This document shows, piece by piece, positions 22,845-35,400 of a DNA stretch of 64,000 bases. The stretch is from positions 7,859,836-7,923,835 of the forward strand of contig CM041198.1 of assembly GCA_023078555.1 (NCBI GenBank). The letters run 5' to 3'. The first letter of the stretch is position 1, and every line of letters begins with the position of its first letter. This DNA comes from Ulva prolifera. Its lineage: Eukaryota; Chlorophyta; Ulvophyceae; Ulvales; Ulvaceae. The notes under the pieces are model-generated. The model made no database searches, was not told the DNA's origin, and worked only from the letters and a program-made list of their open reading frames with translations. Position numbers and translations under genes: made by a program.

Positions 22845-25336
22845 ATGAAGAAGTTGAAGGATATTTTAGCTCAGAAGCGCAAAGCGATCCAAGACAAGCA
22901 GGAACAAAAGCGAGCCAAAGTAGATGAACATCCTGCAGAAGGCGAGGATCAGCGGAAGGTCCGTGTTTACCTGTCAGATGTGTTCAGCCGTGCGCCAATA
23001 CGAATCGCTGTACATCTCCGCCTCGCTATGCAGGACCACGAAAATGTTCCTGGCAAGCCCAAATCACCATCTGGGGCCAGAACTTCACAGTCGTCGGATG
23101 CCACCGCAGCTCCGCTGTGCAAGCAGCATACCTCACTTGCAGATGTGGAAGTTCGTCGCAGGCTCAGACGACTTGGACACCCCGTCACGCTCTTCGCAGA
23201 GACAGACTCGGATCGTCACGATCGCTATCGTCATGTTGAGCGTACGTTCGAGGTGACGGACGAAGGAGCTGTCGGGGGAGAGCGAGCCAACGTTTTGCAT
23301 ACCATCCTGAAGGAAGATAGGTTGAAGGCCAAAGAGGCTGCAATGCAGTCAGGCCATGGTCTGGATAGCGGGAAGGCAACTCCGCCCAAGCAGCAAGGAA
23401 ATGAGAACGGGGACGGGGAAGAGGTATGTACACAGCTAAGATGGGCGATGCTGGAGTGCTCAGCAGGCCGTAAGCAGACCCTGAGCAGGCTAGCCCTGAG
23501 CAGGCTTGAACGAGCTTGCTCTGCGGCTCAGGATAACTTGCGGGTGCAGGTTTCTCCAGAAGAAAAGCTCATGCGCCAGTTTCGGGAAGCAGCAGAGCGA
23601 GTCAAGGCGCAAAAACACCTGGACAGTCTGCCGACGGAGCAGAAAATCGTGGCTCGTCTGAAAGCGTACATGCAAGAATGGAAGGAAGATCTGGACGCAC
23701 GCGCATCGGAGGCTGTCAATACGACCATTGGGTTGCAGGTAAGTACTTTGTCATCATCGAGTCCAGCCATTTCGATTTCCTATGTGAAAGGCCAGATTCG
23801 CGATATATTATTATTTCTGTCCGCAATTGGCTGCCAGACATGTGCATGCGCTCAGTTCAAGCTGGCACAAGAAGCGCATTTCCGCTGTGATCATTTTGAT
23901 TGTGCGATGTGGCTACGTGAGATCCGTAGATCAAGATCTGCAGCATGCATGAAAACTGCCACCCCCATAAAGCGGCCTGTGATGTGCGGATTGGATGTCA
24001 ATCCATGAAGTCCTTTATCGCCCAAGGGGCAACCTCCCCCATGACCGTTGCCAGTGATCAGCATGAATGTGTTAGGTCAAGTATGATACATTGAGTAAGA
24101 ATTTTCTGCCAGTATTCCACCCAAATGCGATAAAGCAACACGAATGCCATGCGATGCTGTGGTTGGCTGCCTTGCTCCTCTGCATGTTCTTGTTCAGTTT
24201 GAACGGCTTCCGTGCCTGTCGCTGTGCACGTCACCACTCGCTCCAGTGCTGCGTAGGGATAATCCTTGTGTCTTGGATGCATCTGGAGCTACCGAATCAT
24301 GATTGCGAGCATGCTGGACATATCAGTGCTGCTACCAATGCTGTCAGTATCCAAATAGACAAGCAAACGTAGCTGTATTGCACGTTACACATGCCCATGA
24401 GTTTCCCTGCCATTGGTTGACCATCCATTCATTCACTTTCCAACACTCTTCCCAGGGCTGCGTGATGGCTTCCACATCTTGCCCGTATCATAGTCTCGAT
24501 GCTGAATGGCGCCTTGTGCAGGCTACGAATGGTTTCCGACAAGCAGAGAAGGCATTTGAGACGCTGTATGCTCGACTGTGTGCTCCCTCATGTGAGGTTC
24601 ACGAGGAGATCGTTTCCTGCCTCGTCATGATCCTCCAGGCCCTGGATGACCGGCATTACCAAAGAGCCAATGAGATTTACCTGCAACTCAGTATTGGCAA
24701 CCAGACCTGGCCAATCGGTGTGACATCGATCGGTATTCATGACCGAACTGCGAGAGAGAAGCTCTCGTTTTATGCCAATGTCAAGTCACAGGTGTGCTGC
24801 AGCACCAGTCTGCTCCTGTTTCCATCATGCACATGTGTCACAGAGCTGCAACGCTGTGGCCTTCTGAGGCATGACCTTGAGCTTGCTTGCAGGCACACAT
24901 CATGAATGATGAGGCAACGCGGAAGTATTTGCATGGGATTTCGCGGCTGATCCAAGCAACTCAGCGCTTACGGCCTGCTGATCCCTCACGATCGTCCAAC
25001 TTCAACGCTGTTGAGGTGAGTGCCAGCCAGATCATCGTCACATCTGACCAACTTGTATGCACAACAACCAACTCTATATGTGCATGGTAGCAAGTATCGC
25101 ATTGCTGGTAATGTAGCCTCACTGCAATGTGATTTACGCTGCAGCATGCTGGACTCGGGGCCAAGTCAGGACACCAGAAGCAGCGCCTACTGGAAATCAA
25201 GCAAAACGGTGAGGCTGCATCTGAGCCTGTGACAGCGCCTCTCGCTCCCGAGTTCTTCAACAACGATGGATCTGTTCAAGTCCCTCGAACGTGGGGCAAC
25301 ATGCTCAGGGCGCAGAAGGGCACACCGGGTTCCTAG
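22845..25336 (+). CDS. PRPF18: Pre-mRNA splicing factor Prp18
   Basis: Six exons join in phase: 22845-22958, 23124-23423, 23532-23738, 24456-24791, 24893-25015 and 25145-25336, giving 423 residues. Prp18 acts in the second step of splicing with Slu7 and the U5 snRNP. Exon 1 is a basic N-terminal helix (MKKLKDILAQKRKAI). Exon 2 carries the SFM motif, seen as VEVRRRLRRLGHPVTLFAETD. Exons 3 to 5 make the helical Prp18 domain with the hallmark conserved loop YLQLSIGNQTWPIGVT followed by GIHDRTAREK and MNDEATRKYLHGI. Human Prp18 ends soon after the position of FNAVE here, but this protein continues for 63 residues ending in RTWGNMLRAQKGTPGS. The acceptor of exon 2 is AAGCAG, so use of 23124 or 23127 is open. 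Donors are GTCCGT, GTATGT, GTAAGT, GTGTGC and GTGAGT. Confidence 0.93.
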
Positions 25337-25933
25337 AACGTGTAATTACTTCCCCGACAAGTATACCGCGCCAGTGTATGGAAAAAATGAGTTACGTTGT
25401 GCGGTGCCATCCAAGCGTGGCTGGATGGAGTCGACCGGCGCTCCCGTGTGCCACACCGATGTTTGGCATGGAACGTTGAGCACCAAGCACGAGCAATTGA
25501 TACACGGAACTTTGCACCAACCTAAAAATGCCTCAGGCGTCCCTACGCGCCTCTGCTGTACAAGTTACGAACACCGAGCAGCAGCGGGTATGTGATCCGA
25601 TGTACAGTGTCAATACGAACTTGAATGTCCCATACTGCTTAGCGCACGCACGATACAAACATGCATAAGAACGTAAGCTTCTGTCATAGATACCTATAGT
25701 TAAGCTTGATCTCCGTAGAGAACTCCAGAATGACCTATGATTGCAAAATCTGAGGCGGCGAAGAACGGGCCCCCTAGGCTGCGAGCGGCGGCGCCAGCTG
25801 AACTCTGGGAACGCATCTGTGTCACGCATGATTGCTTTCACGCTCAGCCACGCTGGCGCACCAATGCCTCCACACAAAGCAGAAATCTTTCACGAAATCT
25901 ACCTCTTTCCCGTTTTGTGTACCGGGTGTCAAG
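25337..25933. other. Intergenic, Prp18 3' end to eS24 promoter
   Basis: No gene is seen. The region should contain the Prp18 polyadenylation site and the eS24 promoter. A TGTAA lies a few bases after the Prp18 stop codon, but its use as a signal is not shown. Confidence 0.6.
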
Positions 25934-27702
25934 ATGTCGGAAAAGTCGTGCACTTTGCGGACTCGCAAGTTCTTGAGGAACCCCCTGCTCGGCCGGCGGC
26001 AATTCGTACGTCTATATGCGTATCTGCTTGTCAATTCTGAGCTTGCTGTCATATGTTTTGGGCTGCTGTTGCGTACATGTAGACGACCAGGTGCAAGCGT
26101 GCGGCTGGTGAGCTCGCGCTTGCGCTTGCTGCACACACGATCCAAGGTAAACTGACAATTGACACTGCAGGTTGTCGATGTGCTTCATCCTGGCCGAGCA
26201 GCTGTTCCCAAGGTATGCCGGACTGCCAATCTCTCTGCTTAAGGATGTGCCGGGTGGCCGGGCACCCCAACGCATTCATCGCGTAATCTTGATAGCAGAG
26301 ATGTGCCTGCAGAACGAGATTCGGGAGAAGCTCGCCAGCATGTACGGCGTAGACGTTCTGGACTGCATCTCAGTTTTCGGCTTCAGGACACAGGTGAGAC
26401 CATGTGCAACCGGGGGAGCAGTGCACACACCGGGGTTGCAACATAAGCCATGCCACCACCGTGGCTGCTTACGCTGTGCATACAATCGATTGTTCCGGCG
26501 CTCATCGCCTGTGCGTCAAGTTCATATCCGCTCCTGACCCCCTTCAAGTTCATGTCCGCTCCTGATTTCCTTCAACAGAACTTGTATCTGCTGGTCGAAG
26601 CAGGCCAGTTTACGCCTTGTCCTGCTGGCCTACATCTGCCGCTCCTGCCACAGGAGCAATGGGTGCAACAGGCTGAACCAGATTGCGACACACAGTCACT
26701 GTGTTGCAACTCGATCAATCACGGGGCATGCTCACGCTGGCGTGCGGCATGTGCGGCTGGCCCCTTGCACATGCCCTCTCACACTTCAGCATATCACAGC
26801 ATCATGGGCCCTGTTCGTATCCCTCGTGATGCTCAGAGGCGGTCAGCCATGGCCCAGGGTCCAGCAGGGGTGGCACGTGTTTTCTTCGTTGTTGTTCCCT
26901 GTCTCCCAAGTAGTGCCTTGCCTAGATACACCCACGAGTCACAATTGTGGTATGCGATGGCTCAGCGGAGACTGGCAGATAGGCAAGCAGCATGGCGTGT
27001 TCGTCAATCGATGTCAAGAGTCACTCGCGAGTAGTGTATCTTTTGCCTATACCAGAACATGTACTCAGGCAACCTCAGCACTCGGTTAAGGCAGTATCTG
27101 TGGTCAAAGCATCACCCATCGCCAATGTGCAAAGATCATGCTGTGAGTGGCGTACCGGAATGGCATTTTTCAGATGTAGACCACTGCAGCTAGGCATGCT
27201 GTGACAAGAGTTGTTGCGATGGTGCAGTTCGGTGGTGGCAAGTCCACGGGGTTCGGCCTCATCTATGACACCGTCGAAGACGTAAAGCACTTTGAGCCCA
27301 AGCACAGGCAGGCTCGCCTCGGCTTGATCACCATCAAGACCACAGCCCGTAAGCAGATGAAGGAGCGCAGGCGTCGTGCCAAGAAGCACCGTGGTGTCAA
27401 GAAGGCTGAGAGTGCGTCCTGCTCGTGGCTTGATTTGCAAGGCAGTTGTGATATACACGTTGACCTGCTCCCGAGGTCCACGACCATTCGCCAGGTGGGC
27501 CAGAAGATTTGTATCGATGTGGCCTGCTTGATCTTTTGCTGTGGGGCGCTGAGTCATGTATTTGCCAGGGCTGTGCATGATGCCAAGTCTCCTGTGCCCA
27601 GCGAGTGCTTTTGGTCATTTGCACCTGGATGTCACCACAACACCCTTGGATCAGAAACTAAGTCGCTCTTATTTTGCAGTTCTTGGCAAGAAGAAGAAGT
27701 AG
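25934..27702 (+). CDS. RPS24: 40S ribosomal protein eS24
   Basis: Five exons join in phase: 25934-26005, 26171-26212, 26313-26393, 27228-27411 and 27680-27702, giving 133 residues, the usual size. It is a structural protein of the small ribosomal subunit. The family sequence is continuous across the joints: [77 protein letters not shown], then a very basic tail ([15 protein letters not shown]) ending in ILGKKKK from the 23-bp last exon. The wording of the first exon and the RGVKK tail is plant/green-algal in style. The third intron is 834 bp. I looked in the introns for a box C/D snoRNA and saw no convincing one. Confidence 0.95.
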
Positions 27703-28501
27703 GCTGGGACAACTTCATTGCGGTTACGCACAATTGCCTGGCAGCACTCTTCCTAGTTCCAGATGCTCCTTGTTCACAGCAGGCTGGACCATTTGCCAAC
27801 TCTGTAATCCGCAGAGCGCATTATTGCTGTCTGATCATTTATTCCAGTGTACGATGGCAGAATTCGCAATATGTGCGACCCGCTCGCGTGCGTACCGATT
27901 GAACACATGACTGGCAGCTTGGCCCTGATCCAACACATTGACAGCTCAACATCATGTGGCCTGAATTTTATGCAGTAATTTTCACATTGAAAGATTGACG
28001 AAACTCCAGGATCCACGATCTGAACGCTGTAGTGCGCTGCAATGTCATGTCACACGCAGGATGACCGTGTGTGGCACAGGTTGTCACAGGGCAAATTCTT
28101 GCTGGAGCAGGTAACATAGGTTTCGTGATAGACACGCAGTTCTGCACATCAGGTGCTGTGTCCAGGAGAACTGCTTTCGCAACTGTGGCTCCAGCCTAGT
28201 CAGCTTAACTGGCATCGAGTGAAGCCGTTGAGGATGGATAGTTATGTTTACACGAGATAACGATTGGAATACTGAGTCGAAATCCGCAGGTAAACCGTGG
28301 CGTCTTGCCTTATGTACCTATTGTGTTCAGAACAGTGTCAGCTGTGCCACAATGGCAGCAGCCCGCAGCGCTGCAGTACTCGAGATAACCAGGTACAGTG
28401 CAGCTGCAGCGAAATGGCATCAGTCCTCCCCTCTAGCTGTATGCTGCACAGGAGAAGATAGCACACAATCAAAATCAAAACAATAGCAGAGCAGACAAAG
28501 C
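27703..28501. other. Intergenic region
   Basis: No gene with support is seen. A short ATG frame at 28244 runs to a GTAAAC donor-like site but has no matching downstream exon. Confidence 0.55.
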
Positions 28502-28783
28502 TCAGCTCAGGCCTTCTCGATCAGGGCCGAAATAATCATGCAAGGCGTTTTCCCAAACTACATCCACCTCATCGTCACTTCCGTAGTCTTCTTCGACTTC
28601 AACTTCTTCGATTATTGAAGAACCGTAGTACTTGACGGACGCACACTTCAACTTCTCTGTGCGCTTGAATTTCCTCTCAAACAACTTCAACAACTTCCTT
28701 TCTTCTGGCTCTTGCAGCTTGCTCTGATGAAGCCACTCAACTCCGCCATCATGCCTCACCACGAAGTACCTCCTTAGCGTGGC
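28502..28783 (-). CDS. Last exon of an unknown acidic-tailed protein (partial model)
   Basis: This 94-codon frame opens after a CTCTAG acceptor-like site at 28784-28785 and contains no ATG near its start, so an upstream exon is expected but was not found. The product begins ATLRRYFVVRHDGG, continues with a charged helical part (EPEERKLLKLFERKFKR) and ends in a very acidic stretch (IIEEVEVEEDYGSDDEVD) before HDYFGPDREGLS. The PGP synthase stop codon at 29096 on the same strand lies only about 310 bp upstream, so the missing exon must be small or sit inside that gene's 3' region. No family is recognised. Confidence 0.5.
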   Translation of the reverse strand, partial: ATLRRYFVVRHDGGVEWLHQSKLQEPEERKLLKLFERKFKRTEKLKCASVKYYGSSIIEEVEVEEDYGSDDEVDVVWENALHDYFGPDREGLS

Positions 28784-29095
28784 CTAGAGCAAGTGGCGTT
28801 TTTCGTACTGGTCCAGTATTGCCACTCATCCACATATCCTCTTGCTGCCAACAGTAACACAGAACATCTCACAGTAGAAAGGCTTCGGCAGATCAATTAT
28901 ACCTGTCCTTGTTCGCAAGATTAATATTTCATGTGCTCATCCCACGTCAACCTCAGAGAGCTGGACTGATTTACCATAACTGATTGCACATTCTACAGGC
29001 AGCCGAATTCAGAGAGTCCACAAACTCACAATACTCAAAAGACTCATACTCAATCGTGAAGGCGCAGGTCAAGTCCTGGGTGCTATGCACTGCAT

Positions 29096-30286
29096 CTATG
29101 ACATGAACTTCAACAGCGCAACCATGTAAGAAGCAAACGAATGCACAGTCAGAACTGCGGCACCGATCAGCCCCCATGGCCCAACTGTTGCCCCGAAAGA
29201 CGCAAGGGCACCGTCCCCCCCATTCATAGCCACCAGGAGCAGAGACAAGCTGGCAAGCTGCAGCGTGGTCTTGACCTTTCCTACCCAGCTCACGGCAACA
29301 ACACTCGAGGCAGCGGGCCCAAGCGAGGCTGCCCACTCCCGCAGTGCACTCATGGCTACCTCCCGGCATATGATCGAGACCGAGATGGAGTGCAGCACCC
29401 ATGGAGCCGTTGCGAAGAGACCCTCTGGGAAGGTTTTGGTGCAGAGTAGCACGAGCACTGAGCAGACCATGAGCTTGTCCGCCACTGGATCTAAAAACGC
29501 TCCGAACGACGATGTGGCTCCCTGCAATGCACACAGCATGATGGTTGTTGTATGGCCGTGTGGACCTGATTGCTGACACACGTATGCAATTGATGGCTTT
29601 GCACATGAAGCCCTTGACGGATTCGCACCAGCTTGCGTGCCAGAAACCCATCCAGCCAGTCCGTGAACGACGCTGCCACGAAAATAGAAGCAGTCCACAG
29701 CGCCGAAACAGGGTCTGTGAACTGGAACAGCCAGACCACCGGCGGGATCGCAAACAGTCGTAGCATTGTCAGCGCAGTAGGGATGGACATCAGAAGAGAA
29801 GAGCCCTTGCCGTTATTAGATTCTTTCCCATTTGTTGTGACGCCAGCTGTGTCACTTCTATCATCGTCTGTAGGAGAGGGAATGTCGCCTCCGCTTGACT
29901 GCCCATTGGAGGCATTCAGTGGGCGCCCGTTTGCGCTGTCACTGTACCGCCTGTGGCGGTATTGGGGCGGAACCACCATCCACGCCCTGATACGTTCAAC
30001 ACCTCTCCAGCCTAGCGATGCGTGTGCCTCTGCAGGCGAAAGCATGTGAGTGAGCTCCATGCAGAATCTTTGCACATAGTACAGGTGTACAAGAAGAACA
30101 GGGCAGTAACGATATAAAACGCCTGATCATCCCTGAAACAGCAGGAAACATTGATCGACAAGCACCATTCGCTTCGACGTGAGCACTTGGATTCCTGACA
30201 GGGCCTGGGGCTTGCAGCCGAGTATGAAATGTGGAGTGTGCACGGCTGAAGCTACGATAGCAACTTCTCCAGACCGCATGCGACAT
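29096..30286 (-). CDS. PGP1: CDP-diacylglycerol--glycerol-3-phosphate 3-phosphatidyltransferase (PGP synthase)
   Basis: The enzyme makes phosphatidylglycerophosphate from CDP-diacylglycerol and glycerol-3-phosphate, the committed step to phosphatidylglycerol and cardiolipin. Modelled exons are 30286-30187, 30029-29629 and 29521-29096, giving 308 residues. The CDP-alcohol phosphotransferase motif D-G-x2-A-R-x8-G-x3-D-x3-D is complete: DGFLARKL from one exon and GATSSFGAFLDPVADK from the next, so an intron cuts the catalytic motif. Further bacterial/plastid-type marks are REVAMSALREWAASLG and SWVGKVKT. Several hydrophobic segments indicate an integral membrane protein. The N-terminus is Arg/Ser-rich (MSHAVWRSCYRSFSRAH and RAWMVVPPQYRHRRYSDSA), as in plastid or mitochondrial presequences. 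The first exon is the least certain; a start inside the second exon (MLSPAEAHASLG) is the alternative. Confidence 0.88.
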
Positions 30287-32415
30287 GTCTAAAACCTTAT
30301 TGAAGCATGTTGAGAGGGGCTCAGCAAATCAAGGTCGCGTCGCAATTGATGAAGTCGCGGTGGCACCGGCACGCTGGTATTGCATATGAAGAGTGTTCCT
30401 TTCCTTCCGCCAGGAGGACGCTCAGATGCACGCAAGGCACCTTCCCGTGCGTATCGTCTACATCAACGGCGATGATCGGTGGTGATCGGGCGAATATGCA
30501 CACGCTCCAGCCTGTGCACATCAGAGCACCTCCAGCCATTGCACGACCGCGATAGTTTGTTCAGCAGTTCAAGCGGTGGAACGGACGGTTGTCTGCAAAC
30601 AGCAGCAGCATCTGAACTACAAGGATGGTTTGAATGTCCACATTTAATGTCGTGCAATGAACTGTCCAGGATACCGTTTGGTTTCATTGCCTTTGGGCTG
30701 GTCCACTGTTTGCAGGACCGTCATGCCCTCGACATGATTTATGTGAGGCAAATAAATGTCGTGGATCAAAATATTTAACGTGGATATGCTTCCTCCGTGC
30801 GATGTGTTAGCAACGACGGTAATCAGTTCTTCAGCGCGAAGAAGTGACCACTTGATTGCCGTCTGCACCCCATCACGATGTGGCCTCAGACATCCTCTAC
30901 AGTAGCGCTAGCAGCATGCAAGAGGCATGGTGTGTGATACGTTCAAATGTAGAGAGGCAGGTAGCACCGCAGGTGAGTCGTGTCAGATGCATGGATCGAT
31001 GCATTCACCGCTTGCACAAATCGCGCACATGGCACCAGCTCCCAGAACCTGTGCTTTCATCGCTGCGCTGATCTGACCATGAGTGAAAGCTTTACGACAG
31101 CATTGGCCAAAAGCTGGCACACGGCTGTCTGTCCCCAGGGACAGTGAAGCACCCAACGGGTGTTTGCGATAGCCGAATTGAGAGCACAACGCAGGCTTTG
31201 TATCCGTAAGGCGCCATGGAACTTGCATATTAAGAGTACTAAGTGCCTCACAGTTACGACTGGGGCTGAATTGCTACATATTCTATCATGCACGCACCAG
31301 GTAGACATTCACACTGCATTGTCCCCCATCTCAACTCCCAGTGGTAGGCTTCCATGAGCCACCGAGCCGCCTGCACCCAAAACGTCGAAGTGTGCGGCAC
31401 TCGAAGGCTCTGCTGGTCCGGAGAGGCCGAGGATTGGCGGGGGGCGGGGAACGGCGGTCTGAGCACGGCTCTGTTCCCCCCATGGCCCTGTCCGTTCCGA
31501 CAATGCAGGTCTGGCCTGGACCAGCACCGCACTGATTTCCTGAGCCGCATCCACAGGCTGTGCCACAAAGACAAATTCGGAGAGGCAGGCACAGCGTGAA
31601 TGCACATATCTGTGCCGTTTGACCGACCCACCACCTTTTCTCTGCAAAAAACAAAAATGTTGTGCGCCTTGGCTGCACACACAGCTTGCTGGAACAGGTG
31701 CATGGCTGCTGGGGGTGCCTGTTATGTGCCATGCTGTACAGCGCCGTGTAACTGATATGTAGTGCTGTGTCACACTCCATATGATGCGATTACAGGTAGT
31801 GCTGCAACTCCTGGCACCATTGTTGCTTGTCTTGTTGAGCTTCTGCTTGACTATGCATTTGTGCCACAGAAGTAATCATAGTAAAGCTTGACAGGTCACT
31901 GTTTATGGAGAAGTGCAATCCTTGGGCATTCGGAATTAGGTACTAAGCGACCGTGCACGTCTATCAGATGTAGGTGCTGGCATGGTGTATTGCAAAGGCC
32001 AAGCTTTTGAACTTCTGTGACGCTTTAGGCACAGATTACGCATGTTGAGATGGCCTGGTTCCAGCATTCGTTTGGAGAGACTTGGCCGCAGGCGTTTAAG
32101 CAGCCACAAGTGCGCCATTGGATGCATGAAACACAAGATTCGAAGACAATTCTGCTTGTCGAGCGTCAACACCTTATCGCAGACGAGGCAGCAAAGGAAA
32201 ATAATGAGTTGTGCTTCCATGTCGTGCACACATACAAATTGTTTCACGCTTAGAGCTCGATGGCCTTTCAATTCGGATCGTATCCGCGGGTGCTCCGGCA
32301 TCGTTGCCAGACGCCGTGCGGTTGATCGTAGCAGTGTCATGAATTGTATGATTGGTCTACATGTGTGGGATCCGCTCGGCTTGTGGTGAACTGAATCGTA
32401 TAGAAGACGATCGGA
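30287..32415. other. Spacer without a supported gene
   Basis: This lies between the PGP synthase start and the transporter start. Frames are short or mutually overlapping. A 134-codon minus-strand frame (31936-32340) begins like a presequence but sits against the transporter's first exon, and I do not accept it as a gene. Confidence 0.5.
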
Positions 32416-35400
32416 ATGGCCGAGGGCAGCGGGTCAAGCGGTCTACGCGAGAACAGGCCTGGACCAACCTCAGATGACACCACTCCACTCAATAGACCTG
32501 CATCGTTGCCACGTTTGGTGCCGGATAGAAGCGCAGGTGCGAAGCGAATTATTCATGGGTCGCCATGCCGGACCTGGGTCTGATGCCAACTTGGCTCGTA
32601 CATAACTGCTTCGACGTCTCGAGCCGGCTGTACTTGCATGTGCACACAAACGGGAATGTCATGTATGCTTCCGCCTTTGATCCAGCATATGCAGCTCTGG
32701 CGTTGCGCTGAGATTGGGCCGGCCCAAGTGTTCGGGTATTGCGTTTCGCATGGTCGCGTGTTTGTTGATGAGATCCTGGACCGGGGCTGCCATGGACACA
32801 TCAGAACGCCCCTGGCTCGATATCATCGGTGCACGTAAGCGTATCACGTAGTCCAGCTCGGCATCACAATGGCGGGTCAGCTGCCTGCTCGCTGCCACAT
32901 ACGCACGCCCCCAAAGCCATCACAACACCAAGCTCGAGCAGAAGCACACACGCGCACGAAACAGCCCTGCTAAAATCAAACAGGATCTTCCTGCGTATAA
33001 TTCTGTCCCATTCAATCCGGAACATGCCACAAGGCTGTGGTACGAGCTCACCGCAGCCCACGAAACACAGTCCCCCAGGGCTGCAGCGCACAGCGAGCTG
33101 GCCCCAACATCAAGCCAGGCAACGAAGATACCTTTTTAGGTACCAATGAGCTGTCAAGATCCGCCTCCCGCACTGCCGCGTCATGGCGACATGCCGACTT
33201 GACCGACACTCACGGCATGCCCCGTCGGTCTGGCGGGACGCTGCCCTCCCGCCCGTCTACCGACCGCACAGGCTCCCCATCACAACCTCCTCATCACCCG
33301 CATACACCCGGCTACAACCACTTCACCAGCAGCGACAACCATCGCCGCATCATCGGCTTCGAGGCGCCCTCATCCCTGCCCAACCTCGTACCGCAGCACA
33401 CCTTCTCGCCAGCAGGCCGTGGTTCCCACTCCAGCTCCATCCTTGCCGCCGTGGCAGACCATCTCAACCGCTTGGACCCCACCCGCCCCACCTCTGCTCG
33501 CACCACTGTCGAGCCCGTCCCGGAGCGGCACCCCACGCCACCGCCGCTGACGCCGGGGGGGTCCAGCGCAGCAGTGCGGGAGGCCGCCGACTATGGCTCC
33601 GTTGTGCAACAGGCGCGCCTCCCCCACTGTCGCTCCACCGTCTTCATGCCCACACGCCACACTTCAGGATGTGCTTGCATGCGCTTCCTTGCCGCCTTTT
33701 CGTAGGGTGGCCCAGGATGGCAAGGCTGTGCATGACCCCACCCAAACATGTGCGCGTGTGTGAATGTGGGCAAAGCATCGGTCTGCTGTGCCGCTGCGGC
33801 AAGACCGCTGCTAGCTCTTGCGCTACAGCCCATGGCGGCTGCAGATACACCTGAATGCTGTTGTCTGCGCTGGTGTTTCGCCACAGTATGCAGCGCTCCG
33901 GCCTCGGGGCGTGCGGCAGAGGGGCGCCAATGCATGCGGCTCTCGGCTCGGGCCACTCACATCTGATCGAGAGCGGCCCACTGGTCCCCGTCACGCGGCC
34001 CCAGGTCGGGCTTACAGAATACTATCTCAGCAGAACGAAAAAGCAATGGCAGCCACACGTGATCAGGGTTCACGGGCGAGGGTTCTTGCGTAGGCGTGCA
34101 GATTGCATGTGCATTGCAGCAGGCCGCCGCACCGCCAGAGGACCCCCACGTCGGAGGCAGCTGCAGGTGAAAGACCGGCTTGACATCGATGTGCACACCC
34201 TGCCGTACCCTGAGGCCCCCTCCATCGACCCCGCCTCCTTCGCACACGCCCCCGCCCGCCCCTCCCTTGCCTCCGCACCCGCCACCGCCTCCTCCGCCGC
34301 CTCCCCCACCGCAGACCACACCGCCGACTCCCTCGCCCTCTCAAACGTCGGCGCCGACGAGGCGGCGCCCATGCATGACAGCGCGCTTCTATCCATCAAG
34401 GTCCCGTCCGCGCCGCCGCTGCTGATGCCGGGGCCGCCGCTGCGGCGGGTGCCGAGTGCGGAGGTGCCGCTGCTGGACGAGCCGAAGGCGGCCGGGGCGC
34501 CGTGGCTGCAGCAGGGGGCGCCGGGGGCGGCGGTGGTGTTCGAGGAGGCCCCGCGGCCAGGCAGCCTCGCGAATGATGTCACCGTCGGCATCATCAACCT
34601 CATCATTGTGCGCCCCCTCCCCATGCCTGCTCCCCACACTTCTGAGTGCACCGCGTGGGCCGCTATGCATGGGAATACAGCTATGCACGCGCCACGTGCG
34701 CTGGCGACTGCGCTCCGGCCTGCCCATGCACTGCACGTCGCCGACGCTGCACCTCTACTATATGCGCTCAGAAGCCTCTGAGGCGGAAAGTTCTTACAGA
34801 GGTCACACAGGGTGTATCATGCATACATGCATGGTGGCCTCGGACATGCCGCTGAGGGATGTGCCCAGTGCAGCTGGACTGACACGCCCGACCGGCTCTC
34901 CTGCCACCTCCTCTTCCTCGTGTCACTCCTCACCGGCCCTGCCGCATGGATCACATGCATACAGACTTCCAGTGCATGACCATCATGCATATAATGCACG
35001 CAGGCGCTCCCGATCACTGTAGCGTTCGCGTCGGTGATGTACGGCCACCCGGCGTTCGCGGCCGTGATGCCGCAGCTGTCGCGCCTCCTCGTGCTGTCGA
35101 ACGCCGCGCAGCAGCTCGTCGCGACGCTGATGTCGGGGCTGCCCTTCGCCGTCGGCCAGGTGCAGGACCTCGGCCTGATCTTCCTCAACGCGATGACGTC
35201 GGACATCGCAGAGCAGCTGCGGGGCGAGGCCGAGGCCAAGGTCGTCGGCACGGCGATGCTGGCGTGCGCGCTCAGCACGATCGCCCTCGGCATTGCTCTC
35301 GTTTTCTTCGGCAGGCACGCCCCCTCCCCACCCTGTGGCACGCGTGTGGCGTGTGGCAGCAATTTCATGTGAGAGCGTCACATGCAGCCTTGCAGAGCTG

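Noticed and set aside
26394..27679. Possible box C/D snoRNA in eS24 introns
   Set aside because: GTGATG-like words occur, but no C box/D box pair with terminal stem could be found.
28244..28486. Short plus-strand frame with a GTAAAC donor-like site
   Set aside because: No partner exon or domain was found.
31936..32340. 134-codon minus-strand frame with a presequence-like N-terminus
   Set aside because: Its start lies about 75 bp from the transporter's start codon on the other strand, leaving no room for two promoters, and the product shows no domain.
33037..33139. Extension of the second transporter exon upstream to an ATG-less open frame at 33037
   Set aside because: The first exon at 32416-32536 joins in phase 1 to the TTTTTAG acceptor at 33139 and gives a normal ATG start, so the upstream part is better read as intron.
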